From JAQUOA01 sp037443785 (GTDB lineage: Bacteria; Bacteroidota; Ignavibacteria; UBA10030; UBA8401), in assembly GCA_037443785.1 (NCBI GenBank), contig JBBINR010000038.1, positions 1 to 32,582 on the forward strand: 32,582 bases of DNA, given 5' to 3'. A model generated the notes under the pieces. That model made no database searches. It was not told where the DNA came from and saw only the letters and a list, made by a program, of their open reading frames with translations. Position numbers and translations under genes: made by a program. This document shows positions 25,537 to 32,582 of the stretch, in pieces; position 1 is the first letter of the stretch; each line of letters starts with the position of its first letter.

Positions 25537-28500
25537 TTAATGATGATAAATTCTTTCGATAATATTCACCGCATCATTCATCCGTTCTTGCCCTTCGCTG
25601 TTTTTCAAAAATGCCTGAAGGAAAAGATTCTTCCCTTCCTGTTTCAACGAGACCTGGAAATCCTTGATTTCGGAAACCGAAGCCATAATATTTTGAAAAC
25701 TGCCGCTTTCATAAAAATATTTATCATCTTCTAATGGCAGATATAATCGTACCGTACGCTTTAATAATTCTACTTTGCGAATATTTGAGCGTGAAGCCAG
25801 AACGCGAAGTGATGCAAGAGCAAACAAATGATCGACCTCCTCCATTGTAGCACCAAACCGGTCAATCAATTCTACTTTTAATTCATCAACTTCTTTTTGC
25901 GTTGAGGTTTTATAAAGGCGGCGATACAAATCGAGCCGCTCCGTATCACTTTCAACATAAAATTCCGGAATGTATGCTTCAAGATCTGCTTCAATTTGTG
26001 TTTCAATCATTCTTTGCTTTGTTTCAATCGTCGTTGAGGCAAATACTTCCGCAAATTCTTGCTCTTTCAATTCGGCGACAGCATCTTCAAGAATCTTCGT
26101 GTACATCTCAAATCCCATTTCCATAATGAATCCGCTTTGTTCGCCGCCGAGCATGTTTCCCGCACCGCGAATTTCAAGATCGCGCATAGCAAGATTGAAT
26201 CCCGATCCGAGTTCCGTAAACTCTTCAATCGCCTGCAGTCTCCGCAGTGTATTTTTCGGTAGTGTCGCGATCGGAGGTACAAGAAGATATGCAAACGCCT
26301 GAACGTTCGAACGTCCGACCCGTCCGCGCAGCTGATACAATTCTGCCAAACCGAATTTATCTGCACGATTGATAATAATCGTGTTCACGCTTGGAATATC
26401 AACGCCGGACTCTACAATTTTTGTTGTCACGAGGACATCAAATTTCTTTTGAAGAAAATCGATCATCACTTTTTCCAGCTCATGGCCGTGCATTTGCCCG
26501 TGTGCAATTCTGAACCGTGCTTCGGGAACATGTTCCTGTAATGTCGCAGTCAGCACATCAATATTATTGACACGGTCATTCACAATAAATACCTGTCCTC
26601 CGCGATGAATTTCGTGAATCAGCGCTTCGCGGATAATTTTTTTATCATACGTTGCAATTTCTGTATGAACCGGAAGCCGGTTTCTCGGCGGTGTGTTGAT
26701 AATTGAAAGATCACGCGCACCCATCAACGAAAAATGAAGCGTCCGCGGAATCGGTGTGGCAGTAAGTGTTAGCGTATCAACAGAAACTTTCATCGCTCGC
26801 AATTTTTCTTTTGCGGCTACACCGAAGCGCTGCTCTTCATCAATCACCAGCAAGCCGAGATCTTTGAATTTCACATCTTTCGAAAGCAGCCGATGCGTAC
26901 CGATGATGATATCAATATTTCCTTCCGCAAGTTTCTGCAATGATTCTTTTATCTCCGCTGACGTTTTGAAACGCGACAATAACGCAATACGAACCGGATA
27001 GCGTCCGAGGCGATCGGTAAATGTATTGAAATGCTGCTGGGCAAGAATTGTTGTCGGAACGAGAACCCCGACTTGTTTACCATTCATCACCGATTTAAAT
27101 GCAGCACGGACAGCTATTTCTGTTTTCCCAAATCCGACATCGCCGCACACCAATCGATCCATTGGATGAGGCGATTCCATATCAACCTTTACTTCGCTTG
27201 TTGTGCGCGCTTGATCAGGAGTGTCTTCGTACATAAACGAAGCTTCCATTTCTTTCTGCCAATGGGCATCGGGTTGAAATGCAAAACCGCTTTCCATTTT
27301 TCGCTTTGCATAGAGTCGAATCAGATCCCGTGCGATGTCTTTGATCTTTTTCTTCGTGCGAGCTTTAAGCTTTTCCCAATCAGCACTGCCGAGTTTGTTC
27401 AGTTTCGGTTCGTGCCCTTCGGCGGAAGAATACTTTTGAATGCGCGTGATGTAATTCAGATTGACGAAGAGCGTTCCTTTTTCCGCATACTCAAGCTTCG
27501 CAACTTCCTGCTCCATTCCGCCGACCATAATTTTTTCAAGCCCGACAAATTTTCCGATGCCATGATCGACATGCGTTACGTAATCACCACGGCGAAGCGT
27601 ATGTAATTCTTTTTGGGAGATTCCTTTGAATCGTTTTCGCTTCTTTGAAGTCCGTGCCTTAATACGGTTAAAAATTTCATGCTCGGTAAATACAATGATC
27701 CTTGCGGAGGGAAACACAAAACCAGAGTGAAATGCATCAGTCGAGTAATGAAGATTGATGACTTCGGATTTTTGACCGTCGATTTCGGATTGAAGATCAG
27801 TTTTAGCATTTTCCTCATCCTCAGATTTCTGAATGTTTTCCTCTTCAATTAAATCCTGAATTCGCTCCAATTCTTCCGTTCGGTCGGAGGTGATGATGAC
27901 ATCAAATTCTTTTTCAGAAAACTCAGTTATCTTTTCTTTCAGAATTTTTACGCTCCCATTCACGCTTGGCTGCGGTTGAGACTGAAAATCAATTGCCCCA
28001 TCCGCATCAAACAATGAATGGATATAACAGGGGAATTTTTTCAAGCGGGAACAAACATCATCGAACGAAAAATCCGTTTCGACCTCTTCAGATCCAAGTT
28101 CATCAAATGCTTTTTGATGAAGAGAAAAATCTTCGGAGAGAATGACCGCATCGGAAGCAAAATATGATAACAGAGAAACTTCATTCTGTTGAGTTTTCTC
28201 GGCCGTTTCATCGACCTCTTTTTTCGTGACATCCGGAACAATGCTGACAAGTTGCAGTTCACGAATGGAACGTTGAGACAGCACATCGAATTCGCGGATC
28301 GATTCAATCGTGTCTCCCCAAAATTCAAAACGAACGGGATTTTCCCCGATGAATGGAAAAATATCGAGAATGCCGCCACGGACGGCAAAATCTCCATATG
28401 ATTCGACAAATTGTTTTCGTTCAAAACCATACTCTGTAAGGTTTGCAAGAAGCTGTTCAAAATTGTGTTCTGAGTTTGCCGAAAGTTCAATAATCGACGC

Positions 28501-28902
28501 CGAAAAAGTTTTCTGTTCGGGAACGGCAAAACCAAGTGCTGCTGCGTGAGTAATATAAAGAGCGGATGTTTTTACAGATAATGCTTTCAGTGTCTCTATT
28601 TGCGACAACGAGGCAGACATATCCATTGCCTGCGAATCGTGATGCGGTTCAACAAGACATAACTTCACGTTGGCATCGCCGACAAGCAATGTGCAATCAT
28701 CGCGTAATTGTTCGGCACGCTCAGGATCATCCACAACGACAAGTGTTTGAGTCTTCCGTTCATTGAACAGCGCAACAGCAATAAATGCCCAAAGCGATCC
28801 GTTGATGCCATGCAACAAAACAGGATTGTCTGTTGCGGCATCGGCGAGCAAGAGCCGTTCAAATATCTTAGTGGAAAAAATTTTCTTTTGAAAATCAATC
28901 AT
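25537..28902 (-). CDS. mfd: Transcription-repair coupling factor Mfd
   Basis: A 1121-residue superfamily 2 translocase that removes RNA polymerase stalled at DNA lesions and recruits UvrA. In order it has a UvrB-like N-terminal region (to about 210) with YGDFAVRGGILDIFPF, a linker, and the CarD-like RNA-polymerase-interaction domain at about 435-500 (LRRGDYVTHVDHGIGKFVGL). The helicase domains follow, with Walker A GDVGFGKT (587-594), DEEQ box (688-691), TATPIPRT, the translocation motif region GRVGRSN, and a C-terminal TRCF domain. The start is taken as ATG 28902; a TTG at 28911 would add three residues. An unusual charged, repeat-like linker lies at 27742-27834. The downstream HAD gene is coupled to it. 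Confidence 0.97.
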   Translation of the reverse strand: MIDFQKKIFSTKIFERLLLADAATDNPVLLHGINGSLWAFIAVALFNERKTQTLVVVDDPERAEQLRDDCTLLVGDANVKLCLVEPHHDSQAMDMSASLSQIETLKALSVKTSALYITHAAALGFAVPEQKTFSASIIELSANSEHNFEQLLANLTEYGFERKQFVESYGDFAVRGGILDIFPFIGENPVRFEFWGDTIESIREFDVLSQRSIRELQLVSIVPDVTKKEVDETAEKTQQNEVSLLSYFASDAVILSEDFSLHQKAFDELGSEEVETDFSFDDVCSRLKKFPCYIHSLFDADGAIDFQSQPQPSVNGSVKILKEKITEFSEKEFDVIITSDRTEELERIQDLIEEENIQKSEDEENAKTDLQSEIDGQKSEVINLHYSTDAFHSGFVFPSARIIVFTEHEIFNRIKARTSKKRKRFKGISQKELHTLRRGDYVTHVDHGIGKFVGLEKIMVGGMEQEVAKLEYAEKGTLFVNLNYITRIQKYSSAEGHEPKLNKLGSADWEKLKARTKKKIKDIARDLIRLYAKRKMESGFAFQPDAHWQKEMEASFMYEDTPDQARTTSEVKVDMESPHPMDRLVCGDVGFGKTEIAVRAAFKSVMNGKQVGVLVPTTILAQQHFNTFTDRLGRYPVRIALLSRFKTSAEIKESLQKLAEGNIDIIIGTHRLLSKDVKFKDLGLLVIDEEQRFGVAAKEKLRAMKVSVDTLTLTATPIPRTLHFSLMGARDLSIINTPPRNRLPVHTEIATYDKKIIREALIHEIHRGGQVFIVNDRVNNIDVLTATLQEHVPEARFRIAHGQMHGHELEKVMIDFLQKKFDVLVTTKIVESGVDIPSVNTIIINRADKFGLAELYQLRGRVGRSNVQAFAYLLVPPIATLPKNTLRRLQAIEEFTELGSGFNLAMRDLEIRGAGNMLGGEQSGFIMEMGFEMYTKILEDAVAELKEQEFAEVFASTTIETKQRMIETQIEADLEAYIPEFYVESDTERLDLYRRLYKTSTQKEVDELKVELIDRFGATMEEVDHLFALASLRVLASRSNIRKVELLKRTVRLYLPLEDDKYFYESGSFQNIMASVSEIKDFQVSLKQEGKNLFLQAFLKNSEGQERMNDAVNIIERIYHH

Positions 28903-29011
28903 ACCATTCAATTCACGCCCATCATTTAAAACGCACGCTCCCCTGCCGACGAGTTATCAAAGACATGTCAGCAAGGGCCGGTGTAATATAAGGAAAAATG
29001 TGAGAAGAGAG
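28903..29011. other. Sequence before mfd with an imperfect 11-base inverted repeat
   Basis: This stretch should hold the mfd promoter and leader. CCCCTGCCGAC (28940-28950) and GTCAGCAAGGG (28967-28977) form an inverted repeat around a 16-base loop. Read as minus-strand RNA all eleven positions can pair, two of them as G-U. It could be an mfd leader hairpin or part of a dispersed intergenic repeat. No promoter could be chosen with confidence. Confidence 0.4.
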
Positions 29012-29134
29012 AAAAAGCAGCGGTTAGCTTTTAGCTATTAGCTGTTAGCGAGAAGCGGAAGACGAGAGATAGAAAAGCAGTGATCAGCCTTTAGTTATTA
29101 GCTGTGAGCAAAAAAAACAGAAGACAAGAGATGG
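29012..29134. repeat. Two tandem ~60-base TTAGCT-rich repeat copies
   Basis: Copy 1 (about 29012-29071) and copy 2 (about 29072-29134) align along their whole length: a GCAG start (29017 and 29077, exactly 60 bases apart), a core of the type TTAGCTTTTAGCTATTAGCT, and an A/G-rich tail with GAAGACGAGAGAT or GAAGACAAGAGAT. Copy 2 has diverged more. The core is itself built of TTAGCT/TTAGTT steps. It carries no credible reading frame; a weak GTG-started frame beginning inside copy 2 is not supported. Confidence 0.85.
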
Positions 29135-29267
29135 AAAGACTTCTTCTCTTCCTTATTTTTATTTACCTCTTTGCAAAAATTTGTATATTACCGGCGATAG
29201 ACTTCCGGCGTGTTGAACTATCGTTCCGTGCTGCGTGGTGGAAAGCCTACCGCATTACCGATACACA

Positions 29268-29687
29268 TTACCAAACAAAAATTAAATATTGCCCAATGCG
29301 GCGAATGGTCTGCCGTTTGTAAAAAACCTTTTGCCGCAAGTGAGGATTGATTCATCCAATGGATTGAAAGGGTCCACCGGCGATTGGACGGGCTTGCCCG
29401 ATTTAAACCGTGCTTTGCCCGAAGAATGGAACCGTTAACCCAACGATAACAATTGTTAGCCTGACTGGAATTGGTGCTTGCCTAAAGATAATGGTTGTTT
29501 GCCCGGACGGGGCAGGTAATTGCCTGAAGCAAGTGAGGAGTTGCCCAAACATTTCTGCGAATGATCCGAAGGAATCTGGTCTTTGCCTGATAGAAGTTAT
29601 GGTTTGCCCGAAAGAAGTAATGACTTGCCAGAGGAAAGTAACCGCTTGCCCAAGAGAATTTATGACTTGCCAAGAGAAAAGTGCGCG
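29268..29687. repeat. Degenerate 21-base minisatellite, about 19-20 units in exact register
   Basis: Units begin with TTGCC or a variant every 21 bases: 29289, 29310, 29331, 29352, 29373, 29394, 29415 and so on to 29667, with a weaker unit at 29268. The first six or so bases of each unit are the best conserved (TTGCCCGAA-like). The rest is loosely A/G-rich (about GAAGTAATGAC) and most conserved in the last five units. Unit starts from 29289 to 29667 span 18 x 21 bases with no net indel. Because 21 is divisible by three, several frames stay open by chance and show heptad patterns (plus strand xCPKxxx or LPxxxxx, minus strand FGQxITS). Each frame has stops in the older units, so I call it non-coding or decayed. 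The area has no other gene. Confidence 0.85.
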
Positions 29688-29700
29688 AAAATGAAGGAAA

Positions 29701-29735
29701 AACAGCAATTAGCTTTTAGCTATTGGCTGTTAGAG
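29701..29735. repeat. Third copy of the TTAGCT-rich repeat
   Basis: The core TTAGCTTTTAGCTATTGGCT plus GTTAG recurs here directly after the last 21-base unit, preceded by CAGCAA as in the upstream copies (CAGCGG, CAGTGA). It lacks the GAAGAC tail. Together with the two copies at 29012-29134 it brackets the minisatellite in the same orientation. Confidence 0.8.
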
Positions 29736-29739
29736 AAAA

Positions 29740-29837
29740 ACATGGATCCTTCGTCCCAAAGATCGGGACTCAGGATGACAAGAAGATTACTCTCGCAATG
29801 ACTGAGAGAAAATATTTTTTCTCGATAAGAGTTATCG
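29740..29837. repeat. Dispersed-repeat-like fragments before the 227-residue gene
   Basis: The stretch reads as joined pieces of common intergenic repeats: GATCCTTCGTCCCAAAGATC, CGGGACTCAGGATGACAAG and CTCTCGCAATGACTGAGAG. These resemble the CAGGATGAC- and CGCAATGAC-type elements seen between genes in many bacteria. A small hairpin, CGATAA-gag-TTATCG, is at 29823-29837. No gene is visible. Genome-wide dispersal is expected but not demonstrable here. Confidence 0.45.
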
Positions 29838-29880
29838 GGAATAATTCACAAACCACTACACAATAAAAAGGAGTAACGTT

Positions 29881-30564
29881 ATGCCTATCTATGTTGATGA
29901 GGTGATACAAGAGGCGAACTCGTTGTCCGGAGTGATGGAAAAATACAGCGTGCAACTTGGTGAAGCGGGATTTGGTGAAACGGAACGGAATGCGTTTACG
30001 CTTGCGATTGCGGAGACACTTGCAAAAGATACCGCACAAAAAAACGGATTGGAGATTGTGCGGCAAAAGACCGCGGCACAAAACGATGCGATGGCAGATG
30101 CGCTTGAGCTTATGCGAGCGGCACAATCTGCAGCGCGTGCCGCGTATGGAACAGCGAACAGCACAATCATGAAAGAGTTTCATGTAGGGAAAGAAAAAAT
30201 AAATACCGTGCGTGTGATGACGACGGAGCTTGCCTACATGAAAGGGGCTGCCGTTGCACACCAAAGCGATCTGGCGAAGAACGGATTTACAGCGGATGAT
30301 ATTGCCTCGTTCGACACAATATCGCAAATGCTGACGACGACCGATGCCGAGCAGGAGAATGCAAAGAAAGCGCAGACGAGTGCAACGACAGCGCGGGATA
30401 AAGCGGCAGATGCATTGCAAAAGACGATGCAGAGGGTGAGGAATATTGCGAAGGCAAAATTCCGGAAGGATGAAATCATATTGAACGAGTTCAGTTCAAT
30501 TACGAGGAAGAATGGAGCGAAGGTAGCGGCACAAGCACCGCAGGCGGAGGAAGTGAAGAAGTAG
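29881..30564 (+). CDS. Unrecognised helical protein of 227 residues
   Basis: No family recognised. A soluble, alanine-rich, almost entirely helical protein without signal peptide or membrane segment. Residues about 35-110 and 165-200 are rich in A, K, E, D and T with heptad-like spacing (for example NDAMADALELMRAAQSAARA and KAQTSATTARDKAADALQKT). A less repetitive middle part (STIMKEFHVGKEKINTVRVM, GFTADDIASFDTISQ) looks like a compact helical hairpin. The C-terminus is basic then A/Q/E/K-rich. The start is well supported by AAAAAGGAG ending 7 bases before the ATG, among the strongest ribosome binding sites in the window. It stands alone on the plus strand, next to the repeat island and followed by palindromes and a terminator. 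Codon use is more GC-rich than in neighbours. A long opposite-strand frame (29770-30420) is a shadow. Confidence 0.8.
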   Translation: MPIYVDEVIQEANSLSGVMEKYSVQLGEAGFGETERNAFTLAIAETLAKDTAQKNGLEIVRQKTAAQNDAMADALELMRAAQSAARAAYGTANSTIMKEFHVGKEKINTVRVMTTELAYMKGAAVAHQSDLAKNGFTADDIASFDTISQMLTTTDAEQENAKKAQTSATTARDKAADALQKTMQRVRNIAKAKFRKDEIILNEFSSITRKNGAKVAAQAPQAEEVKK

Positions 30565-30572
30565 GTTTGACC

Positions 30573-30592
30573 TCCGCCAAAAAGAAGGCGGA
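30573..30592. repeat. Short hairpin after the 227-residue gene
   Basis: TCCGCC (30573-30578) pairs with GGCGGA (30587-30592) over an A-rich 8-base loop, 9 bases after the stop codon. There is no T-run after it, so it is a weak terminator at best or part of the repeat cluster that follows. Confidence 0.5.
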
Positions 30593-30608
30593 CTTTCAGC
30601 CCTCTGTA

Positions 30609-30672
30609 TCTCCCCCTTAACAGGGGGAGAATGCAACCCCCTCTCTAACTCTCCCCCTAAAAAGGGGGAGAG
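30609..30672. repeat. Pair of C5/G5 palindromes (dispersed-repeat type)
   Basis: Two near-identical perfect palindromes stand side by side: TCTCCCCCT-taac-AGGGGGAGA (30609-30630, 9-base stem) and CTCTCCCCCT-aaaa-AGGGGGAGAG (30649-30672, 10-base stem), separated by an AACCCCCTCTCTAA spacer. This layout resembles REP-like intergenic elements with paired CCCCCT/AGGGGG hairpins. It sits in the 3' region of the 227-residue gene, where such hairpins could protect mRNA ends. Confidence 0.75.
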
Positions 30673-30683
30673 AATTAGTAACG

Positions 30684-30716
30684 AAGGCGCGGGATTATTC
30701 CGCGCCTTTTAGTTTT
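30684..30716 (+). terminator. Intrinsic terminator after the 227-residue gene
   Basis: AAGGCGCGG (30684-30692), a 7-base loop, then CCGCGCCTT (30700-30708), followed by TTAGTTTT. A 9-base perfect stem with a T-rich tail on the plus strand. The minus strand has no T-run, so it would act mainly on rightward transcripts. Confidence 0.85.
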
Positions 30717-30741
30717 AGGAACAGTCTTTCGACCGTTCCTA
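30716..30741. repeat. Inverted repeat between convergent genes
   Basis: TAGGAAC (30716-30722) pairs with GTTCCTA (30735-30741). The stem continues inward past one A-C mismatch as GTC/GAC around a TTTC loop. It lies about 20 bases past the stop codon of the minus-strand T9SS gene and may help end that transcript, although no T-run follows. Confidence 0.6.
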
Positions 30742-30761
30742 CATTCTGTTAAAAATTTATT

Positions 30762-32582
30762 TTACTTTACAAAAAGCATTTTCATTAGCCTCGTAAATTT
30801 CTCCGATTGCATTCGAACAACATATGAGCCACTGGCAAGATGCGAACCATCAAAAATAACGGCATATCTTCCTATCGGTTTGTATTCATTCACAAGTTCT
30901 GCAACCTCACGCCCGATCATGTCATAGACCTTAAGTGAAACATTTCCTGCCTGCGGAATTTGATACGTAATTGTTGTTGAGGGATTGAATGGGTTGGGAT
31001 AATTTTGTTCGAGTGCATACGTTTTAATAATCAACACTTCATTCAAATTAATTTTTACGCGTTCCATCCCGACTTTCCTCAAGGCAAATCCTCGCACGGA
31101 TCTATTTATTACTGAAAATTCTCCACTATCACTTGACGAAACATGCAATCGTAACTTCACCTGCTGTGTTGCGGCTTGCTGTGTGTTCACATCGTATGCT
31201 ATATTCTTATGGTGCACTACCGCTGACGATGTGTATGAACAATCATCAAATGTTCCGATGATCGTATTCGTTTCGACATTGACCAATTCCACTTTAAAGT
31301 TTACACTCTTTCCGCCTGCCAATGCAGCAACTGCCCCGGCGGAATCTGCCGTCCAGTATTCCACTCCGTAACTCAGCGATGATTGATCCGATATCGTAAA
31401 CGGTTTTGTTTCAAGATACGAATTTAAGATTTGTGCATTATCAATTTTTATGGTATCCGGCATATCAATAAATTCAATCTTTCTGCCTCCTGCTGTCACA
31501 TCACCAAGAAGAAATGTAAATTGCGCTCCGTTCATTGTTACAAATCCGCCGCGGCCTTGTCCAATGCCGGTGCCGTCCGATTTATAAAGTCCGATCGTTG
31601 ATGAAAGAGCAAAACGGTACGGTGTTGCTGCCGTGTTAAATCCAACGGCGCGCATGGTCGATCGTGTATCGCTGTTGCCTACCTGCACATCCGATCCGCT
31701 GACAGGAAGTATTTGTGGATTGGAAAGATGGCCATTGTCCGTGTATTGGTTTGTGTTATCAATTGCATCGTGCCATGCTACGACGTAACCGTTGTCGGAT
31801 TTATTCAACGAGGCTGAAGTGACTTGACCGCCAAAGCCCCAATACGGAGAAGAACCCGGATCGTGAAACATTGCAACATAATACTCTTCGTCGGGAAGAC
31901 CTCCGATCCAACTTAATCGTGCACCAGGAGCAGATGATGCAAAAATGGATGGCTTGCTGTTAACGGTAAATTCTCCTGTGAAACTTTGAACACTTCCTTG
32001 CAAATAGGTGCCGTTGGTTTGACGGGTTAATGTTGTATAATTAATTGATGAAGAACTTCCCGACACTTGCTGCCATGCGATTTGGAAAACATTGCTCTTG
32101 CAATCTACCGCCGGCGTATATGAGTTGCCGTTGGAGCCTGAAAGCGTTGCGCTATTTATGAACCAGTTCATATACGTGGAGCCGTGACCGTTAGACGCAC
32201 GATAACCGATACTGTAATGTATGCCAAACGGCGATCTCCACATTACTAAATATTCACCGGCAACATCATTATAACTTACCACCGGCGTTATTAACGCACC
32301 ATCGTATTCATTGTTCAATCCTGATAACTCATCATAGTTTTGCGTGCCGGATGATGTGACATAAAAAAGGCCGGCACTGGCAGAATAATCGTACGTAACG
32401 AGTGCGCCATTATAGTAAGGTGTTATGGATGGCGTTGTTCCATAGCTGAGCGGCTGGTTAGCATTGGCAAATTGCCATGTGGTTCCCTGATTGGTAGAAT
32501 ATTCTACCCAGATTTTTCCTGCCGATTCGTACGTTAAAAAATAATCTCCCGTGTTGCCCCGTGCTATTTTTTTCTGCGAGGG
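30762..32582 (-). CDS. T9SS-sorted beta-propeller-like secreted protein (5' end outside window)
   Basis: The reading frame is open from the stop codon at 30762 to the window edge, so 606 C-terminal residues are seen and the start is missing. An internal TTG at 32318 is not the start; the frame continues in full upstream of it. The visible N-terminal part has BNR/Asp-box-like blades, for example IWVEYSTNQGTTWQF near the edge and FTGEFTVNSKPSIFASSAPG, suggesting a beta-propeller. A beta-sandwich-like region follows. The last 80 or so residues are a type A T9SS sorting domain: NYPNPFNPSTTITYQI, then VSLKVYDMIGREVAELV, ending in LMKMLFVK. The protein should be exported by Sec, moved across the outer membrane by the type IX system and released or anchored at the surface. 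No catalytic residues could be assigned. Confidence 0.88.
   Translation of the reverse strand, partial: PSQKKIARGNTGDYFLTYESAGKIWVEYSTNQGTTWQFANANQPLSYGTTPSITPYYNGALVTYDYSASAGLFYVTSSGTQNYDELSGLNNEYDGALITPVVSYNDVAGEYLVMWRSPFGIHYSIGYRASNGHGSTYMNWFINSATLSGSNGNSYTPAVDCKSNVFQIAWQQVSGSSSSINYTTLTRQTNGTYLQGSVQSFTGEFTVNSKPSIFASSAPGARLSWIGGLPDEEYYVAMFHDPGSSPYWGFGGQVTSASLNKSDNGYVVAWHDAIDNTNQYTDNGHLSNPQILPVSGSDVQVGNSDTRSTMRAVGFNTAATPYRFALSSTIGLYKSDGTGIGQGRGGFVTMNGAQFTFLLGDVTAGGRKIEFIDMPDTIKIDNAQILNSYLETKPFTISDQSSLSYGVEYWTADSAGAVAALAGGKSVNFKVELVNVETNTIIGTFDDCSYTSSAVVHHKNIAYDVNTQQAATQQVKLRLHVSSSDSGEFSVINRSVRGFALRKVGMERVKINLNEVLIIKTYALEQNYPNPFNPSTTITYQIPQAGNVSLKVYDMIGREVAELVNEYKPIGRYAVIFDGSHLASGSYVVRMQSEKFTRLMKMLFVK

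Noticed and set aside
27031..27606. Plus-strand 191-codon frame within mfd
   Set aside because: Antisense to conserved Mfd helicase domains; Phe/His/Arg-rich composition typical of a shadow frame.
29104..29322. Plus-strand 72-codon frame with a hydrophobic stretch
   Set aside because: Its GTG start lies inside a repeat copy and its end runs into the minisatellite; no ribosome site.
29268..29687. CRISPR array
   Set aside because: Units are 21 bases end to end with no unique spacers, conservation is low, and there are no cas genes nearby.
29410..29694. Plus-strand 94-codon frame with a Cys-Pro heptad pattern across the minisatellite
   Set aside because: Opens with GTG and no ribosome binding site, and the same frame has stops in the left-hand units. 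Openness follows from a repeat length divisible by three.
29403..29708. Minus-strand 101-codon frame with an FGQxITS heptad pattern
   Set aside because: Same repeat artefact; no start signal, and stops appear in the left-hand units. Kept only as a possible decayed ancestor.
29770..30420. Minus-strand 216-codon frame opposite the 227-residue gene
   Set aside because: Cys/Arg/His-rich composition, no ribosome site, and the plus-strand gene has a strong ribosome site and terminator.
32316..32318. TTG as the start of the T9SS gene
   Set aside because: The frame is fully open upstream to the window edge and reads as sensible propeller-type protein, so the real start lies outside.

Overview
The window looks like chromosomal DNA of a Gram-negative bacterium of the Bacteroidota/Chlorobiota/Ignavibacteria group. 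The evidence is a type IX secretion (T9SS) C-terminal sorting domain with the phrase NYPNPFNPSTTI at the right end, a MurE of the meso-diaminopimelate type (DNPR motif), a DUF4159/DUF4175 gene pair typical of these phyla, and a TTG-N19-TAAATTTG promoter of the Bacteroidota kind before mraZ. The Ignavibacteria-like assignment is inference from protein flavour; no marker RNA gene is present.

Layout. (1) 9-5777, minus strand: a tight four-gene run, DUF4159 exported protein > DUF4175 membrane/coiled-coil protein > L-2-hydroxyglutarate dehydrogenase/oxidase (LhgO) > single-PAS-domain protein. (2) 6140-7327, plus strand: ornithine aminotransferase, flanked by gene-poor spacers. A strong bidirectional terminator at 7627-7657 separates it from the next block. 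(3) 7698-24730, minus strand: a complete division and cell wall (dcw) cluster in the order mraZ-rsmH-ftsL-ftsI-murE-murF-mraY-murD-ftsW-murG-(unknown membrane gene)-murC-ftsQ-ftsA-ftsZ. Genes mostly overlap or lie within a few bases. murB and ddl are not in it. A small membrane protein with a possible bacterial PH-like domain is translationally coupled between murG and murC. Three MraZ-box-like repeats at 10-base spacing lie right at a promoter before mraZ. (4) 24927-28902, minus strand: mfd followed by a HAD-family phosphatase. (5) 28903-29880: almost 1 kb of gene-free, repeat-rich DNA. It holds two tandem 60-base copies of a TTAGCT-rich repeat, then a minisatellite of about 19-20 degenerate 21-base units kept in exact register, then a third TTAGCT copy. 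(6) 29881-30564, plus strand: an unrecognised 227-residue helical protein with a strong ribosome binding site, followed by palindromes and a terminator. (7) 30762-32582, minus strand: the 3' part of a large secreted T9SS-sorted beta-propeller-like protein that runs off the window edge.

The dcw products form one pathway: MurC-F build UDP-MurNAc-pentapeptide, MraY and MurG make lipid II, FtsW and the PASTA-bearing FtsI polymerise and cross-link it at the septum, and FtsZ, FtsA, FtsQ and FtsL form the divisome. Most of the window is therefore ordinary core genome. The less ordinary parts are the repeat island at 28.9-29.9 kb, the MraZ-box/promoter arrangement and the unknown gene inside the dcw operon. 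I found no convincing wholly new system.
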